Shown: positions 11,193 through 21,108 of the stretch, in pieces
Layout of the letters: every line of letters starts with the position of its first letter
Position numbering within the stretch: position 1 is the stretch's first letter
Source of the DNA: Gimesia algae
GTDB lineage: Bacteria > Planctomycetota > Planctomycetia > Planctomycetales > Planctomycetaceae
DNA: 64,000 nucleotides
NCBI RefSeq assembly: GCF_007746795.1
Contig: NZ_CP036343.1
Span: forward strand, 1-64,000
Reading direction: 5' to 3'
Position numbers and translations under genes: made by a program
The notes under the pieces: model-generated
Told to the model about the DNA's origin: nothing
The model's database searches: none
Seen by the model: the letters and a program-made list of their open reading frames with translations, nothing else

Positions 11193-11939
11193 TTACAAAC
11201 ACTCGACTAAAATTTCAGAGATATGCATCACTCGAATCGGTTTCTTCTGGCGGCGGATAATACCATCCAGGTGCATCAGACAGGACATATCCAAAGCTGT
11301 CAATACTTCCGTCCCCGCCTGTTCGTGGTCGTGCACGCGATCTTCTCCCATCATGCAGGAGACCGCTTCTTCAGCGACCGCAAAGGTACCACCAAAGCCA
11401 CAACATTCATCGGGCCTTTGCAGTTGAGAGAGTTCCACCCCCTCAATGCTTTCCAGCAGCACGCGCACATTACCGAAAGGGGGGCCCATGACTTCGCTGG
11501 AACTGGCCAGTCTTAATTCGCGCAGTCCATGACAACTCTGATGCAGGCCAACTTTGTGAGGGAACCGCCCCGACAGGGTTTTGATTTCCAGGACGTTGGT
11601 CAGGTAATCGCAGAACTCGTAGGTTTTCGCTTTGAGTGCATCAAACTCGGCGTTGCCTGAAAAATATTCATCATAATGATGTTTGACCATCGAGACGCAA
11701 CTGCCTGACGGACAGACAACCGCATCATAGCCTTTGAAAATTTCCAGAAACCGTTTTGCCAGAGGCTCAACTTCATTTGTACAGCCGGTATTTGCCATGG
11801 GCTGGCCGCAGCAGGTCTGGGTTTCGGGATATTCTACATCCACCCCGAAATGTTCTAATACTTTCAGGGTCGCGATGCCCACCTGCGGGTACAGTTGATC
11901 AATATAACAGGGGATAAACAAGCCGACTTTGGGCGCCAT
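11193..11939 (-). CDS. lutA: LutA CCG-domain subunit of L-lactate oxidation complex
   Basis: The 248-residue protein has two cysteine-rich CCG domains, with CCGQPMANTGC (residues 43-53) and CCGFGGTF (179-186). These are expected to hold redox centres like those of heterodisulfide reductase and glycolate oxidase GlcF. Length and motif spacing match LutA. It is first in the lutABC operon and starts at ATG 11939. No regulator of the LutR/LldR (GntR) type lies beside it, and no lactate permease was seen in the window. No operator-like palindrome stood out in the 221 bases upstream. Confidence 0.9.
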   Translation of the reverse strand: MAPKVGLFIPCYIDQLYPQVGIATLKVLEHFGVDVEYPETQTCCGQPMANTGCTNEVEPLAKRFLEIFKGYDAVVCPSGSCVSMVKHHYDEYFSGNAEFDALKAKTYEFCDYLTNVLEIKTLSGRFPHKVGLHQSCHGLRELRLASSSEVMGPPFGNVRVLLESIEGVELSQLQRPDECCGFGGTFAVAEEAVSCMMGEDRVHDHEQAGTEVLTALDMSCLMHLDGIIRRQKKPIRVMHISEILVECL

Positions 11940-12160
11940 AGTGCGGGACTCAAAAGAGGTTCAGAAAAGACCGTGGTAAACTTTGATGATGCTTTACTCC
12001 TTTATAGTCCGAACCACCACGAATGCCAAGCCGACAGACGCGGTAGAAAAAGGGATGTACACGGTATAAACATGCTTTTCACCCCGGAGAGTCCGCGCTG
12101 GAAATACTTATGTTTCTTACAATAAACGCCGCTGGTGAAAGAATTCGCAGACAGCGGGAA

Positions 12161-12937
12161 TTACGCGGCTGGCGCAATCGATGTAGCGCCGGCGGTCTGC
12201 CAGTTGGTCTGAATATGCTTGAGATTCAAACCACCCACCACCAGATTACTGACACCCGGGTTGCGGAGCACGAACGGAATCGCAGCGGTGGGTGACAGCA
12301 GTCCCGAAGCAAGCCCTTTCTTCACGAAGACTCCCACCCCCTGTTGTGCGGCTTGAACCAGGAGTGCTTCATGACTGCGGTCCTGCAGATGATATTCGAC
12401 CATCAACACATCCGCCCAGTCGAGTGCCGACTTCGCACCGGAGAGCGTTTTGGCAGACAGGCCGATCCAGCGAATCTGTCCCGCCTGTTTTGCTGCCTGC
12501 AGTGTTTCGATCGCATCACTGTGATTTAAGATCTCTGCTTCAAAATGGTTCGAATGAATCAGCACCACGTCCAGTACATCGGTTTTCAATCGATCCAGAC
12601 TGCGTTCCAGGCTCGACTTCAGACTCACGCGCGAGAAGTCATAGGTGGAAGCACCGTTTTCAAAGGTCTCACCAATTTTAGTCGACAGCAGAAATTCATT
12701 ACGTCGATGTGACAGGAACTGGCCGATGCGTTCTTCGCTGATGCCATAAGCGGGCGCGGTATCAATATGGTTGATCCCCAGATCCAGCACGGAATTCAAC
12801 AGACGATCTGTGGTAGAATCATCCGGAAGATCGTACGACTGACTGTATTTGATCTGCTCGTTGCGACCAATTTTGAAGGCACCAAATCCCAGCGCGCTGA
12901 CGGAGAAGCCGGTATTTCCTAAGGGACGATATTGCAT
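12161..12937 (-). CDS. Aldo/keto reductase
   Basis: The product is a NAD(P)H-dependent oxidoreductase of the (beta/alpha)8 aldo/keto reductase superfamily. The four catalytic residues are visible as Asp59 and Tyr64 (HIDTAPAYG), Lys87 (LLSTKIG) and His128 (VLIHSNH). At 258 residues it is shorter than the usual 280-330, the C-terminal part being trimmed. It follows an FAD-dependent oxidoreductase gene by 24 bases on the same strand, so the two probably share a transcript and perhaps a pathway. The sugar- or aldehyde-like substrate cannot be predicted with confidence. Confidence 0.85.
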   Translation of the reverse strand: MQYRPLGNTGFSVSALGFGAFKIGRNEQIKYSQSYDLPDDSTTDRLLNSVLDLGINHIDTAPAYGISEERIGQFLSHRRNEFLLSTKIGETFENGASTYDFSRVSLKSSLERSLDRLKTDVLDVVLIHSNHFEAEILNHSDAIETLQAAKQAGQIRWIGLSAKTLSGAKSALDWADVLMVEYHLQDRSHEALLVQAAQQGVGVFVKKGLASGLLSPTAAIPFVLRNPGVSNLVVGGLNLKHIQTNWQTAGATSIAPAA

Positions 12938-12961
12938 ATTCGAATTTCGACCTGACAGAAA

Positions 12962-14209
12962 TCAGGCAGCCTCTCGTTGACTAAACGGTTCATCAAGTCT
13001 CACCCAGTCCACGGCGGTTTCCCAGGGAGGCAAAGCTATCTGCGGCCGAGGCAATCGCGTCAGTTCTGACTTCCAGGAATCGTCCAGCGCGGTCGGGGAC
13101 ATAGGAATGTCAGACAGCCGCTCACAAATTTCTTCCGCCAGTTGAGGTGCCAGTGCCAGCTTGGTAGGCCACGCTGTCAACAGATTCCCTGCCTGCAGGA
13201 TCTGAGGTGTTTCCGGTCGTTGCCCTGATTTGGTCGAACCTTCAGCTCGATCCACCGTGTAGGAATTCCACTCCAGTCCATTCAAGTCTATTCCCGGTAC
13301 CGAAGCCGCCAGCTCCCGGGCAGCATGCTCAATCAACTCACGTCGATTCATGCTCACACCGGTCTCTGCCACCTGACCACCAATCTGCCAGACCGTGCGC
13401 CCCTGGCAATCGATGTCTGACGTGATCGTGACTCTGGTTTTCGCGCCATCCACACAATGTCCATTAAAGGGAGGCAATGTCCCTCTGACCAGAGCCATAT
13501 GCAGCGGCCGTTTCTGCATCAGGCTGCTTTTCTGAACGGCAGAGTCCGGGTTTGCCTGCTTTAATAATGTTTCGTTTCCGCTTCCCGCAGTCAATAAGAC
13601 CGCCGCAGTCTGAATAGAAATGGGTGTTCCTTCCCGATCCTGAATCTGAACAGCAGTCAGATTCCCACTCTGGTCGTGGATGAACTTCAGGTTTTCTGGC
13701 TCGTACTGGAAAATCTGATCCGGAAACGCATTCGCCATATTTCGAATCAGGCTGTAAGGAGAAATCACCTGTTCGTCCATCCGACCAATCGATCCCGGGC
13801 AACCAGAGAGGATGTCAGGTACTTCTTCGGGCGCGAGATTTTCAGGGACCACCTGCAGCCCCATTTTGGCACCGAACATCCCCAGCCGGGAAGACAGTGA
13901 TTCTGTTCGCCACAGATAGCAGTTGTTCGAGCGGATTTCAGTCTGGGATAAATCGGGCAGCTGTTCGCCGGCCAGCGACTTTCGCCAGATTGATGGCATT
14001 TCACGGATGCGACGGGCGGAACCGGTCATCATGCCCTGCAGGGTATATTTTAAACCGCCGTGAATGATTCCTTGTGAAGCAACGGTCTGGCCGCTGCCTA
14101 AGGCGAATGCTTCCAGCAGCAGGCACCTGTATCCCCGTCGACTGGCTTCGTGCATCGTCCACAGGCCGGCAATCCCTCCTCCGAAAATAATCAAATCAAC
14201 GTTTGGCAC
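12962..14209 (-). CDS. FAD-dependent oxidoreductase (GlpA/DAO-like)
   Basis: The 415-residue protein opens with a Rossmann dinucleotide-binding motif, FGGGIAGLW (residues 9-17), followed by an acidic residue at the end of strand 2 (LLLEA). The segment ASQGIIHGGLKY resembles the substrate-side loop of glycerol-3-phosphate dehydrogenases and other DAO-family enzymes. The start is GTG at 14209 with no strong Shine-Dalgarno sequence. It is the upstream member of a pair with the aldo/keto reductase (24-base gap). No twin-arginine or signal sequence is seen, so it is probably cytoplasmic. The substrate is not evident, and glycerol-3-phosphate dehydrogenase activity should not be assumed. Confidence 0.82.
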   Translation of the reverse strand: MPNVDLIIFGGGIAGLWTMHEASRRGYRCLLLEAFALGSGQTVASQGIIHGGLKYTLQGMMTGSARRIREMPSIWRKSLAGEQLPDLSQTEIRSNNCYLWRTESLSSRLGMFGAKMGLQVVPENLAPEEVPDILSGCPGSIGRMDEQVISPYSLIRNMANAFPDQIFQYEPENLKFIHDQSGNLTAVQIQDREGTPISIQTAAVLLTAGSGNETLLKQANPDSAVQKSSLMQKRPLHMALVRGTLPPFNGHCVDGAKTRVTITSDIDCQGRTVWQIGGQVAETGVSMNRRELIEHAARELAASVPGIDLNGLEWNSYTVDRAEGSTKSGQRPETPQILQAGNLLTAWPTKLALAPQLAEEICERLSDIPMSPTALDDSWKSELTRLPRPQIALPPWETAVDWVRLDEPFSQREAA

Positions 14210-14397
14210 ACCGAGAATCCTTTCTCAATACAGCAGGCACCATTTCCCTGGTCACATAGCGCAAAACCATGGCTATAACGGTTTTTACTATGAATGCCCT
14301 GATCCGAAAAGATGAATCAGCCCGATTGAACTGTTCACATTATCAGTTTTCGGGAAAAAGCACCTGCCTGCTGCTGATTTAATTTAGTCAGCAGATC

Positions 14398-14877
14398 TTA
14401 CAGGACCGACTGTTCCTGTTTCTTAAGCATGACAATCGCTTCGACTTCGACGGTGATATTTCCCGGCAGAGATCCCATGCCGACGGCACTGCGGGCCGCG
14501 CGACCATTCTCGCCAAACACCTGCACGATCAGATCACTGAAACCGTTGATGACCTGGGGATGCCGTTTGAAGTCGGGAGCCGCATTCACCATACCCAGAA
14601 CTTTGACGAATCGATCAATCCGATTTAAATCGCCCAGGTACTGTTTCAGAGTCGCCAGCATGGTCAAAGCCACAGCACGCGCTGCTTCGACGCCCTGTTC
14701 TTCAGTCAAATCGTCACCCACTCGTCCAGTATGCATACTGCCATCCAGTTTGATGGGCCCATGTCCGGAGACATACAGCATATCATCGACCTGCACGACG
14801 GGGTTATAAATGCCGCCCGGCTTGGGTGCTGTGGGAAGTTCCAGGTTCAGTTCTTCGATCTTGGCTTCGATACTCAT
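14398..14877 (-). CDS. RidA/YjgF-family protein
   Basis: RidA proteins hydrolyse reactive enamine/imine intermediates released by PLP enzymes, and some members have other roles. I start it at ATG 14877 (159 residues, MSIEAKIEEL) because AGGA lies seven bases upstream. A longer frame to 14913 lacks such a site. Family features are the early GxYxPxVQVDDMLYVSG strand, the GRVGDDLTEEQG helix and a C-terminal VGMGSLPGNITVEVEAI strand. This is the slightly longer RidA subgroup. The arginine that binds the carboxylate in canonical RidA is not obvious at its usual place, so the exact substrate is open. Confidence 0.85.
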   Translation of the reverse strand: MSIEAKIEELNLELPTAPKPGGIYNPVVQVDDMLYVSGHGPIKLDGSMHTGRVGDDLTEEQGVEAARAVALTMLATLKQYLGDLNRIDRFVKVLGMVNAAPDFKRHPQVINGFSDLIVQVFGENGRAARSAVGMGSLPGNITVEVEAIVMLKKQEQSVL

Positions 14878-15175
14878 GAGTTTTCCTGCTTTGCTGAAGT
14901 CGGTTCTATTCACTCATCCGCTGTCCCGGTAACAACGGAATTTGAAAACATGGTTTATTTAAACCAGAATAAAGATCGGAAAACCGATTTCCAATCGACC
15001 GAACCAGACTGTTTTGAAAAACAGAATGATCCAATTCAAGCCCATTTTCGTTTTCTGGTGTGAACTAATGCGAAAAATGCAAAAAGCTGCTGAAAATTAC
15101 TTTTTGTTTTGACCCTGGGGCAGTTATGATATTTGAGAGGCAGCTGTCTCAGAAATAATTACTTACAAGGGAGTT

Positions 15176-16120
15176 ATGCAGACTATGGAAGATCTCTGGC
15201 CAGTTGTAGCATTTGCCATTGGTGGAATCGGAATTTTACTGGGCATCGTCTTCGTGGCGTTGTTCGCCCGTTATTTTAAATTGTGGATTCAGGCCTTCAG
15301 CTCGCGCGCCAAAATTGGTCCGCTCGCTCTGGTCTTCATGTCACTTCGAAAAGTAAAGCCTTCGGTCATCGTCGATACCAAAATTATGGCTGTCCAGGCC
15401 GGGTTAACAGATATTCCCACCCAGGCGTTTGAAGCTCATTATCTGGCCGGCGGGAATGTACACCGCGTCGTCCATGCTTTGATTGTCGCTCACCGGGCTC
15501 GTATCGATCTGGACTGGGATACCGCGTCCGCCATCGATCTGGCGGGACGAAATATCATCTCCGCCGTCGAAACCAGCGTGGACCCCAAAGTCATCGATTG
15601 CCCCGATCCCAAGAAAAGTGGTCGGCCCACACTGGACGGCGTTGCGAAGGATGGGATACAACTCAAGGCCCGTGCCCGGGTCACCGTGCGAACCAATTTA
15701 AGTCAGTTGGTCGGGGGAGCCACCGAAGAGACGATTATTGCCCGTGTCGGGGAAGGAATTGTCTCTGCCATCGGTTCCTGTGAAAGCCATAAGGAAGTTC
15801 TGGCGAATCCGTCTGTCATTGCCCGTAATGTGCTGGACCGCGGCCTGGATTCGCAAACTTCATTTTCCATTGTCTCCATCGATATCGCTGATATTGATGT
15901 CGGCGAGAACATCGGGGCACGTCTCCGCGTCGATCAGGCCGAGGCGGACATGCGTATCGCCCAGGCTCTGGCAGAAGAAAGACGGGCCGAAGCGGTTGCC
16001 TCCGAACAGGAAATGATCGCGACGACTCAGGAAAATCAGGCCAAAGTCGTTCTCGCCGAAGCCGAAATTCCGCTGGCGATGGCAGAGTCCTTCGAAGAAG
16101 GTAACTTAAGAGCCGTCTGA
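15176..16120 (+). CDS. floA: Flotillin-like membrane scaffold protein FloA
   Basis: FloA anchors functional membrane microdomains and affects membrane fluidity. The 314-residue product has a single N-terminal hydrophobic hairpin or transmembrane segment (about residues 9-32), then the conserved flotillin/PHB region ([20 protein letters not shown], about 61-80) and a coiled-coil tail rich in Ala/Glu (about 255-305). The usual family length is about 330. Here the protein stops right after the FEEGNLRAV segment, losing some 15-20 residues of the typical C-terminus. The ATG is preceded by GGGAG at a good distance. It is not obviously in an operon. Confidence 0.9.
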   Translation: MQTMEDLWPVVAFAIGGIGILLGIVFVALFARYFKLWIQAFSSRAKIGPLALVFMSLRKVKPSVIVDTKIMAVQAGLTDIPTQAFEAHYLAGGNVHRVVHALIVAHRARIDLDWDTASAIDLAGRNIISAVETSVDPKVIDCPDPKKSGRPTLDGVAKDGIQLKARARVTVRTNLSQLVGGATEETIIARVGEGIVSAIGSCESHKEVLANPSVIARNVLDRGLDSQTSFSIVSIDIADIDVGENIGARLRVDQAEADMRIAQALAEERRAEAVASEQEMIATTQENQAKVVLAEAEIPLAMAESFEEGNLRAV

Positions 16121-16382
16121 CAATGTTTTTATGTATAGTTTAAATCAAGCGTATCGATCGATTCAATCAGGCCGGCTGTAAGGGATTCAACAGCACCGGA
16201 AAAGCTTTCAAAGCAAACTTCTTTGATATGTCGATGATAAGAAAAAACCAGACAGGATGTATTTTTGTAAAAACTGGTTGAAATTTGGGTTGGTGATTGA
16301 CTAATATTATGTCAGTAACAGCAGCAGGAGGTTGTTGTGGACTGAATTCTCCGGATCACCTCGAGAGAGTTTTCGTTTACCT

Positions 16383-16592
16383 ATGACTGATATCGCAACA
16401 ATAAATATTACCGAAAAACAACTGGACCTCCTGTTGTCAGGCTTACGTTACGTACGCAGTGCGGAAAAATTGCGGGTCGAAGAACCGACTCCCGAGTATG
16501 TTCGGACTCGCACAGAGAAGCTGGATGAGATTTCGACCCTGGTTGATGCTCTGAATTCTTCTCCCCGCAGACAAAGTGCTGCTCAGGTCTGA
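16383..16592 (+). CDS. Small protein of unknown function
   Basis: The open frame runs 16332-16592. I favour ATG 16383 (69 residues), which begins MTDIATINITEKQLDLL. A TTG at 16332 sits directly against AGGAGG (16326-16331), too close for a normal start, and a second TTG at 16335 is only slightly better spaced, so the start is uncertain. The product is soluble, helical and charged, with ending SSPRRQSAAQV. I see no known domain. A plausible ribosome site and separation from neighbouring frames support it as a real gene. Confidence 0.55.
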   Translation: MTDIATINITEKQLDLLLSGLRYVRSAEKLRVEEPTPEYVRTRTEKLDEISTLVDALNSSPRRQSAAQV

Positions 16593-16733
16593 AAATTTTC
16601 AGCGCTTAGGTTGAGTTTCGTTCCCAGATCCAATTCAATAGGACGTTCTTTCTGCGCGCAGAAGTTCTGACTTTTGTGCCCGGTCACGTCGTCTCTTTAA
16701 TCAGCCTGTTGGAATGGGAATTTGTTACCGCTT

Positions 16734-17780
16734 ATGCGTTATGAGCATGTTTGCGTCGAAGCTGTCTGCTGTACCCTGCCACCCCACATCGTCACTTCCG
16801 ACGAAATCGAAGCACAGCTCGCACCCGTTTACGATCGGCTCGGTCTGCCCGCAGGCCGACTGGAACTGATGACCGGCATCCAGGAACGTCGCTTTTTCGA
16901 TCCGGGCACGCTCCCCGGTATCATCAGCGCTCAGACTGTGAACAAGCTGCTCGATCAATGTCAGCTCGACCGCAAATTTATCGGGGCCCTGTTTCATGGC
17001 TCCGTCTGCCGCGATCAACTCGAACCGGCGACCGCCAGCGGCGTGCATCATGCTGCCCGTCTCCCTCCATCCGCACTCGTCCTTGATATCAGTAATGCCT
17101 GTCTTGGTCTGCTCAACGGGATGGTCTTCATCGCCAACATGATTGAAATGGGACAGATCCGCGCCGGAATCGTCGTCGGAACCGAAGTCGGTCGCGACCT
17201 CGTGGAAGGCACCATCCACGACCTGCTTCACGACGACACCTTAACCCGCAAATCCATTAAAAACGACTTCGCTTCCCTGACCATCGGCAGTGGCTCTGCA
17301 GCCATTCTTCTCTGCGACCGTAAACTCAGTCAGACCGGTCACCGTCTGCTGGGCGGCAACTTTCAAACCGACACCTCCAGTCACGAACTCTGCGCCGGCG
17401 GTGTCGAAGCACAAAAGCACGGCGATCACCGCCCTCGCATGCAGACCGATTCCGAATCCCTGCTCGTCGCCGGCGTCAATCTCGCGATCCCCACCTGGGA
17501 GCAGACTAAAACCACGCTCGGCTGGCAGAACTCCGACGTCGATCGTGTCTTCACCCACCAGGTCGGCAAAGCACACCGCAAACTACTGCTCGAAAAACTC
17601 GGTCTCGACCCCGGTCTCGACTACCCCACGGTCGAAACGCTGGGCAATACCGGTGCCGCCGCTCTCCCCATGGCCTGGGCCCTCGGCATCGAAAATCAGA
17701 TCCTCCAGGAACAGGACCGCATCGCTCTACTCGGCATCGGCAGTGGCCTCAATTCACTTATGCTGGGTGTCCAGTGGTAG
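16734..17780 (+). CDS. FabH-like 3-oxoacyl-ACP synthase III
   Basis: The enzyme belongs to the thiolase-fold ketosynthase III group, which condenses an acyl-CoA or acyl-ACP with malonyl-ACP. With the start at ATG 16734 (348 residues; a TTG at 16722 would add four) the catalytic triad is complete: Cys123 ([11 protein letters not shown]), His275 (FTHQVGKAH) and Asn305 ([10 protein letters not shown]). Length fits FabH. It stands alone, without fab or acyl carrier genes, so housekeeping fatty acid initiation is less likely than a side role such as unusual lipid or olefin-type condensation. That last point is inference. Codons favour C at third positions more strongly than in the replication block. 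Confidence 0.85.
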   Translation: MRYEHVCVEAVCCTLPPHIVTSDEIEAQLAPVYDRLGLPAGRLELMTGIQERRFFDPGTLPGIISAQTVNKLLDQCQLDRKFIGALFHGSVCRDQLEPATASGVHHAARLPPSALVLDISNACLGLLNGMVFIANMIEMGQIRAGIVVGTEVGRDLVEGTIHDLLHDDTLTRKSIKNDFASLTIGSGSAAILLCDRKLSQTGHRLLGGNFQTDTSSHELCAGGVEAQKHGDHRPRMQTDSESLLVAGVNLAIPTWEQTKTTLGWQNSDVDRVFTHQVGKAHRKLLLEKLGLDPGLDYPTVETLGNTGAAALPMAWALGIENQILQEQDRIALLGIGSGLNSLMLGVQW

Positions 17781-18172
17781 CCGTCGATGCGTCTCGCCCG
17801 CTTCAATGAGATTTCCTTAAGCCAGCCGCCCATCTTCAGCCAGCTTACCTGGGTGGCATAATCGCTCAAGCTTTCATTGCGCCAGTCGCTGACCTGGAAA
17901 GTTTTAACGATTACCTCATGTTTGTTGATTAGTCGGGTTCTGGCAAAATTAACTCCGAATCATTTCTAAGTCCTGTTTATTACTGGAAATCTGACTGAAC
18001 GGAATAGTCCGATTACACCCGGCAAACCGATTCTAACCTGGGAGACCAATCCAACGCGATCGTCCAGGAACAGGATGCGACGCATAACAGTCAGGAATGA
18101 TCCATTCATTTCGCGAACAAACGAATGAATCAGAATTTCTATCGCCAGATAGGTAACAGCAAGGAATGCCGC
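17781..18172. other. Gene-free leader upstream of the porin gene
   Basis: No credible gene is seen in these 392 bases. A small inverted repeat, ATTCATT and AATGAAT, lies around 18102-18130, just before the chosen start of the porin gene. It could form a hairpin in the 5' leader or be a regulator site. No convincing promoter was picked out. Confidence 0.4.
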
Positions 18173-19807
18173 ATGCGTCTTCGCGTGATTTTATCTTTAA
18201 GTGTGGTCGCTTCATCCGCCTGGACCGGAGCGCGTCTCAACGCAGAAACCGATTCGCCTGCCGTACCACCTGCACCAGCGGCCCAGGTTGAATACGATGG
18301 CGTTACACCAGAACTGACACCCGTTTCGACAGTCTTCCAGTCTGCAGAAGAACCTTCTACCGATTCGGTCATCCCGCCGAATACCGAAGAGTCCGAAGAT
18401 GAAATCATTTTCGATGACCCATCGCCGATAAAACCTCCTGCTAATCCGTATAAACCACTGTTCTTTGATAACACCTTCGGCAGCTACCTCAGCAATCCCG
18501 ATCATCCTTACCTGCTGGGGGAGCGCTTCAAGGAGATGCCGCTCGGCGACGATTGTTCGCCTTACACACTTTCCGTCGGCGGCGAACTGCGGCATCGCTG
18601 GATGCACGAGCAAAACCGACTGCGACCAAACGGACCCGCAAATACCGATTACAATCTCTGGCGCTGGCGTCAGTATTTCGATCTGCAGCTCGGCGATTAC
18701 GCCCGCGTCTACTTCGAAGGCCTTGATGGCTCGATCTTCGATAACGATCTGCCCCCCACGCCCATCGATGTCAACCGCTGGAATGTGCAAAACGCATTCG
18801 TCGATGTCAAACTGCATGAATGGAATGATGCGCCCGGCTGGTTCCGTTACGGTCGACAGGAAATGCTGTATGGCTCTCAGCATCTGATCTCGCCACTCGA
18901 CTGGTCGAACACCCGCCGCAACTTTGAAGGCTTCAAATATTTTCATCATACTGAAACCGTTCACATCGACGCCTTCATCACCAACCCCGTGAATGCAGCT
19001 GCCGGAAATCAACCTCTGACTCGATACGATAATGGCACCGACAAACCAGATACCTCGGTCACCTTCAGCGGGATCTACGCCACCATTCTCTCGGACGGCG
19101 GCCCCGAACTGCTCGACCTGTATTACCTCTGGCTCCGTGATGAAACCAACACACCCAACCGCCCCGATGGTTCCCGGCACACCACAGGTGGTCGCTTCAA
19201 AACCACCAGGGAAGTTCAGGACGACTGCTGCAAAGTCACCCGCATCTGGGACCTCGAAACCGAAGGAGCCTACCAGTTCGGAAACGATGACGGCAAACGC
19301 GTTTCCGCAGGTTTCTTCACCTCGGTCCTCGGTCACACCTGGACCACGGTTCCCTGGTCGCCACGGTTGAGCGGTTTGTTCTATTACGGTTCCGGTAACT
19401 CCGACCCGAATGGCAGTACCAACAATACCTTCAATACGCTCTACCCATTGGGACACGCCTACTGGGGGATCATCGACAACCTGTCCGGCCAGAACCTGTA
19501 TGACTGGAGTCTGCAGTTGGACGCCAAGCCGGCCAAAAAAGTCAGCCTGGTCAGCGCCTTCCACTGGTTCGAAAAAGCCACGACGAACGACTATCTCTAC
19601 AACGTCGCCGGTGCACCCACGGGAACACTGGGAGGCAGCCGCGACATCGGACAGGAACTCGACCTGATCGGCATCTACACCTTCAACCCCAACTTCAACA
19701 TCCAGGCCGGTTACTCCTGGTTCTGGTACGGCGATTTTGTAGGCGACAACATTCCGCCCCGCAACACCGCCACCCAGTTCTACGTGCAGACCACACTCCG
19801 GTTCTAA
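18173..19807 (+). CDS. Outer-membrane porin of the alginate-export (AlgE-like) family
   Basis: The 544-residue protein, read from ATG 18173 with AAGGAA upstream, has a signal peptide (MRLRVILSLSVVASSAW) and a Pro/Glu-rich spacer (to about residue 100). A long region of alternating aromatic and polar residues follows, typical of a beta-barrel. Segments such as LSVGGELRHRWMHEQ and WFRYGRQEM match the alginate-export barrel family. The chain ends in Phe (TTLRF), the usual signal for outer-membrane insertion by BamA. The family name comes from AlgE, and substrate in planctomycetes is unknown. An alternative start at 18125 would bury the signal peptide and is less likely. Confidence 0.8.
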   Translation: MRLRVILSLSVVASSAWTGARLNAETDSPAVPPAPAAQVEYDGVTPELTPVSTVFQSAEEPSTDSVIPPNTEESEDEIIFDDPSPIKPPANPYKPLFFDNTFGSYLSNPDHPYLLGERFKEMPLGDDCSPYTLSVGGELRHRWMHEQNRLRPNGPANTDYNLWRWRQYFDLQLGDYARVYFEGLDGSIFDNDLPPTPIDVNRWNVQNAFVDVKLHEWNDAPGWFRYGRQEMLYGSQHLISPLDWSNTRRNFEGFKYFHHTETVHIDAFITNPVNAAAGNQPLTRYDNGTDKPDTSVTFSGIYATILSDGGPELLDLYYLWLRDETNTPNRPDGSRHTTGGRFKTTREVQDDCCKVTRIWDLETEGAYQFGNDDGKRVSAGFFTSVLGHTWTTVPWSPRLSGLFYYGSGNSDPNGSTNNTFNTLYPLGHAYWGIIDNLSGQNLYDWSLQLDAKPAKKVSLVSAFHWFEKATTNDYLYNVAGAPTGTLGGSRDIGQELDLIGIYTFNPNFNIQAGYSWFWYGDFVGDNIPPRNTATQFYVQTTLRF

Positions 19808-20401
19808 CTGTTGGAAGTAGAAAGAGTAGCTGTTATCCGAGCACTGCTCAATCGCCGTGTCTGCAAACATTGAACTTGACCGCGTCGCGCCAACGACGAT
19901 AAGCGTAGGCCTGTGTCGCGCGCGTGCCCAGTTTACAGTGCACTGAAACACCGCGAACCACTTCCCGAGGTTCACGCGAAAACCGGACGTTTTTTCCAGT
20001 TCTGCACTGCCTGAAACAGCACCAGTTCGCAATGTATGCCTGCGGGTCGCCGCACTTCGCACAGCTTCATCCCGACACCGCCTCAGTACCGCCTCATATC
20101 GGACCCCTGTCAACAAGTATCGCCACCCCGTTTTCTGCTGACCCCTGTTGACACCGCCGTGCCATTCGCAAAGATCAGACGCACTGGAGATGCCAGACAA
20201 CATCCCCACCATCAGCAACCAGAAGTCACAGAAAGCATTTTGAAATATCTGAAACATGACCGATTCTCCTCCCGAACCACGTGTCCGTACCACCCGCCCG
20301 CGCATGATCAGAGCACGCGCGCAGGCACACAGAGAATATTACGGAAAGACACCAGCACGCCCAGCTGAAAATCAGCGACCAGTGATCAACACGACGCAAG
20401 A
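19808..20401. other. Intergenic region with no recognised gene
   Basis: This stretch between the porin gene and the first long repeat has no frame with protein-like composition. Short frames such as 20036-20368 lack a ribosome site and read as random sequence. A short imperfect duplication, GACCCCTGTCAACA and GACCCCTGTTGACA, occurs near 20100-20155. The region may be decayed sequence at the edge of the accessory segment. Confidence 0.5.
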
Positions 20402-20587
20402 GAGAAAAGGGTAAGCCCGGATGCACATCCGGTACGAGCACAGCAAGCAGGAGGTTGTCTGAGCAAGGTAGGTTTTCTTAATACGAATCAGAAAACGTCA
20501 TCTGCTCACATACAGCAAACAAAATTAGCCGCACGGCGTTAGCCGCGGTTTATGCCAATTTATATTTCGACCACGAAAAACACGAAA
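20402..20587. repeat. Long direct repeat, copy R1
   Basis: This repeat is nearly identical to R2 at 21532-21718. The last 138 bases (20450-20587 and 21581-21718) match without gaps. It contains small hairpins (a CCGGATGCACATCCGG arm pair, GTTTTC/GAAAAC) and a TTAGCCGCACGGCGTTAGCC block, and ends in ACCACGAAAAACACGAAA, the left terminal sequence of the MITE-like elements nearby. R1 and R2 bracket two orphan genes. Confidence 0.9.
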
Positions 20588-20613
20588 GAAAAAAATTAGA
20601 GCACGGGAGAATG

Positions 20614-21057
20614 TTATGTTCCGTTTACAACCTGATTGAATTCAGCGCGATCCAGAGTATCAGCATACCATTTCGGTTCTATCTGCTGTACTGCATGCTC
20701 GAAGAGCAGACCGGTTGAATAAATCTGATGTATTGCCTGAACTTGCCAATATGAATGATCATGATTTCCTACTTCGCGATTGAATACAGCACGAGCGGTA
20801 TCAAATAACATTTTACTCCAGAACTTTCGTTCATTTGTTTCCGGAAAATCTTCCTCAAGCTGAACTCCTCGACCAGGCCAAAACTCATTCTCATGCAGAT
20901 AGGCCATACGAACAACATGATCTTTTTCGTCACTACTTGCCGCATTCTGAGCATATTCGAGCGTAAGGGCTAAAAGATTCGAAAACTGCCTGTTATTCAT
21001 TTGGACAGAACGATCTTTGAAGGAAATCTTACACGCCATAATTATTATCCTGTCCAA
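20614..21057 (-). CDS. Orphan protein of unknown function inside the repeat-bracketed module
   Basis: The frame encodes 147 residues (MDRIIIMACK; a second ATG seven codons in is possible). The product is soluble, without signal peptide, membrane segment or metal site, and rich in aromatic and acidic residues (MAYLHENEFWPGRG, NHDHSYWQVQAIHQ). I do not recognise a family. Size, charge and isolation resemble immunity-type proteins of polymorphic toxin systems, which is a guess only. Base composition looks more AT-rich than flanking genes. It lies just inside repeat R1 and is followed upstream by a second orphan on the same strand, 51 bases away. Confidence 0.6.
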   Translation of the reverse strand: MDRIIIMACKISFKDRSVQMNNRQFSNLLALTLEYAQNAASSDEKDHVVRMAYLHENEFWPGRGVQLEEDFPETNERKFWSKMLFDTARAVFNREVGNHDHSYWQVQAIHQIYSTGLLFEHAVQQIEPKWYADTLDRAEFNQVVNGT

Positions 21058-21108
21058 TAGTTATTTGCTGTATTATCGCAATTATACTTATAAGAGTGTG
21101 GATTATGC

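Noticed and set aside
18212-20305. 697-residue open frame on the minus strand
   Set aside because: It lies antisense to the porin gene, whose signal peptide, ribosome site and barrel pattern are clear. The frame is open because of strong third-position C bias on the other strand.
20036-20368. 110-residue open frame before repeat R1
   Set aside because: It is Pro/His/Arg-rich random-looking translation with no ribosome site; probably decayed intergenic sequence.
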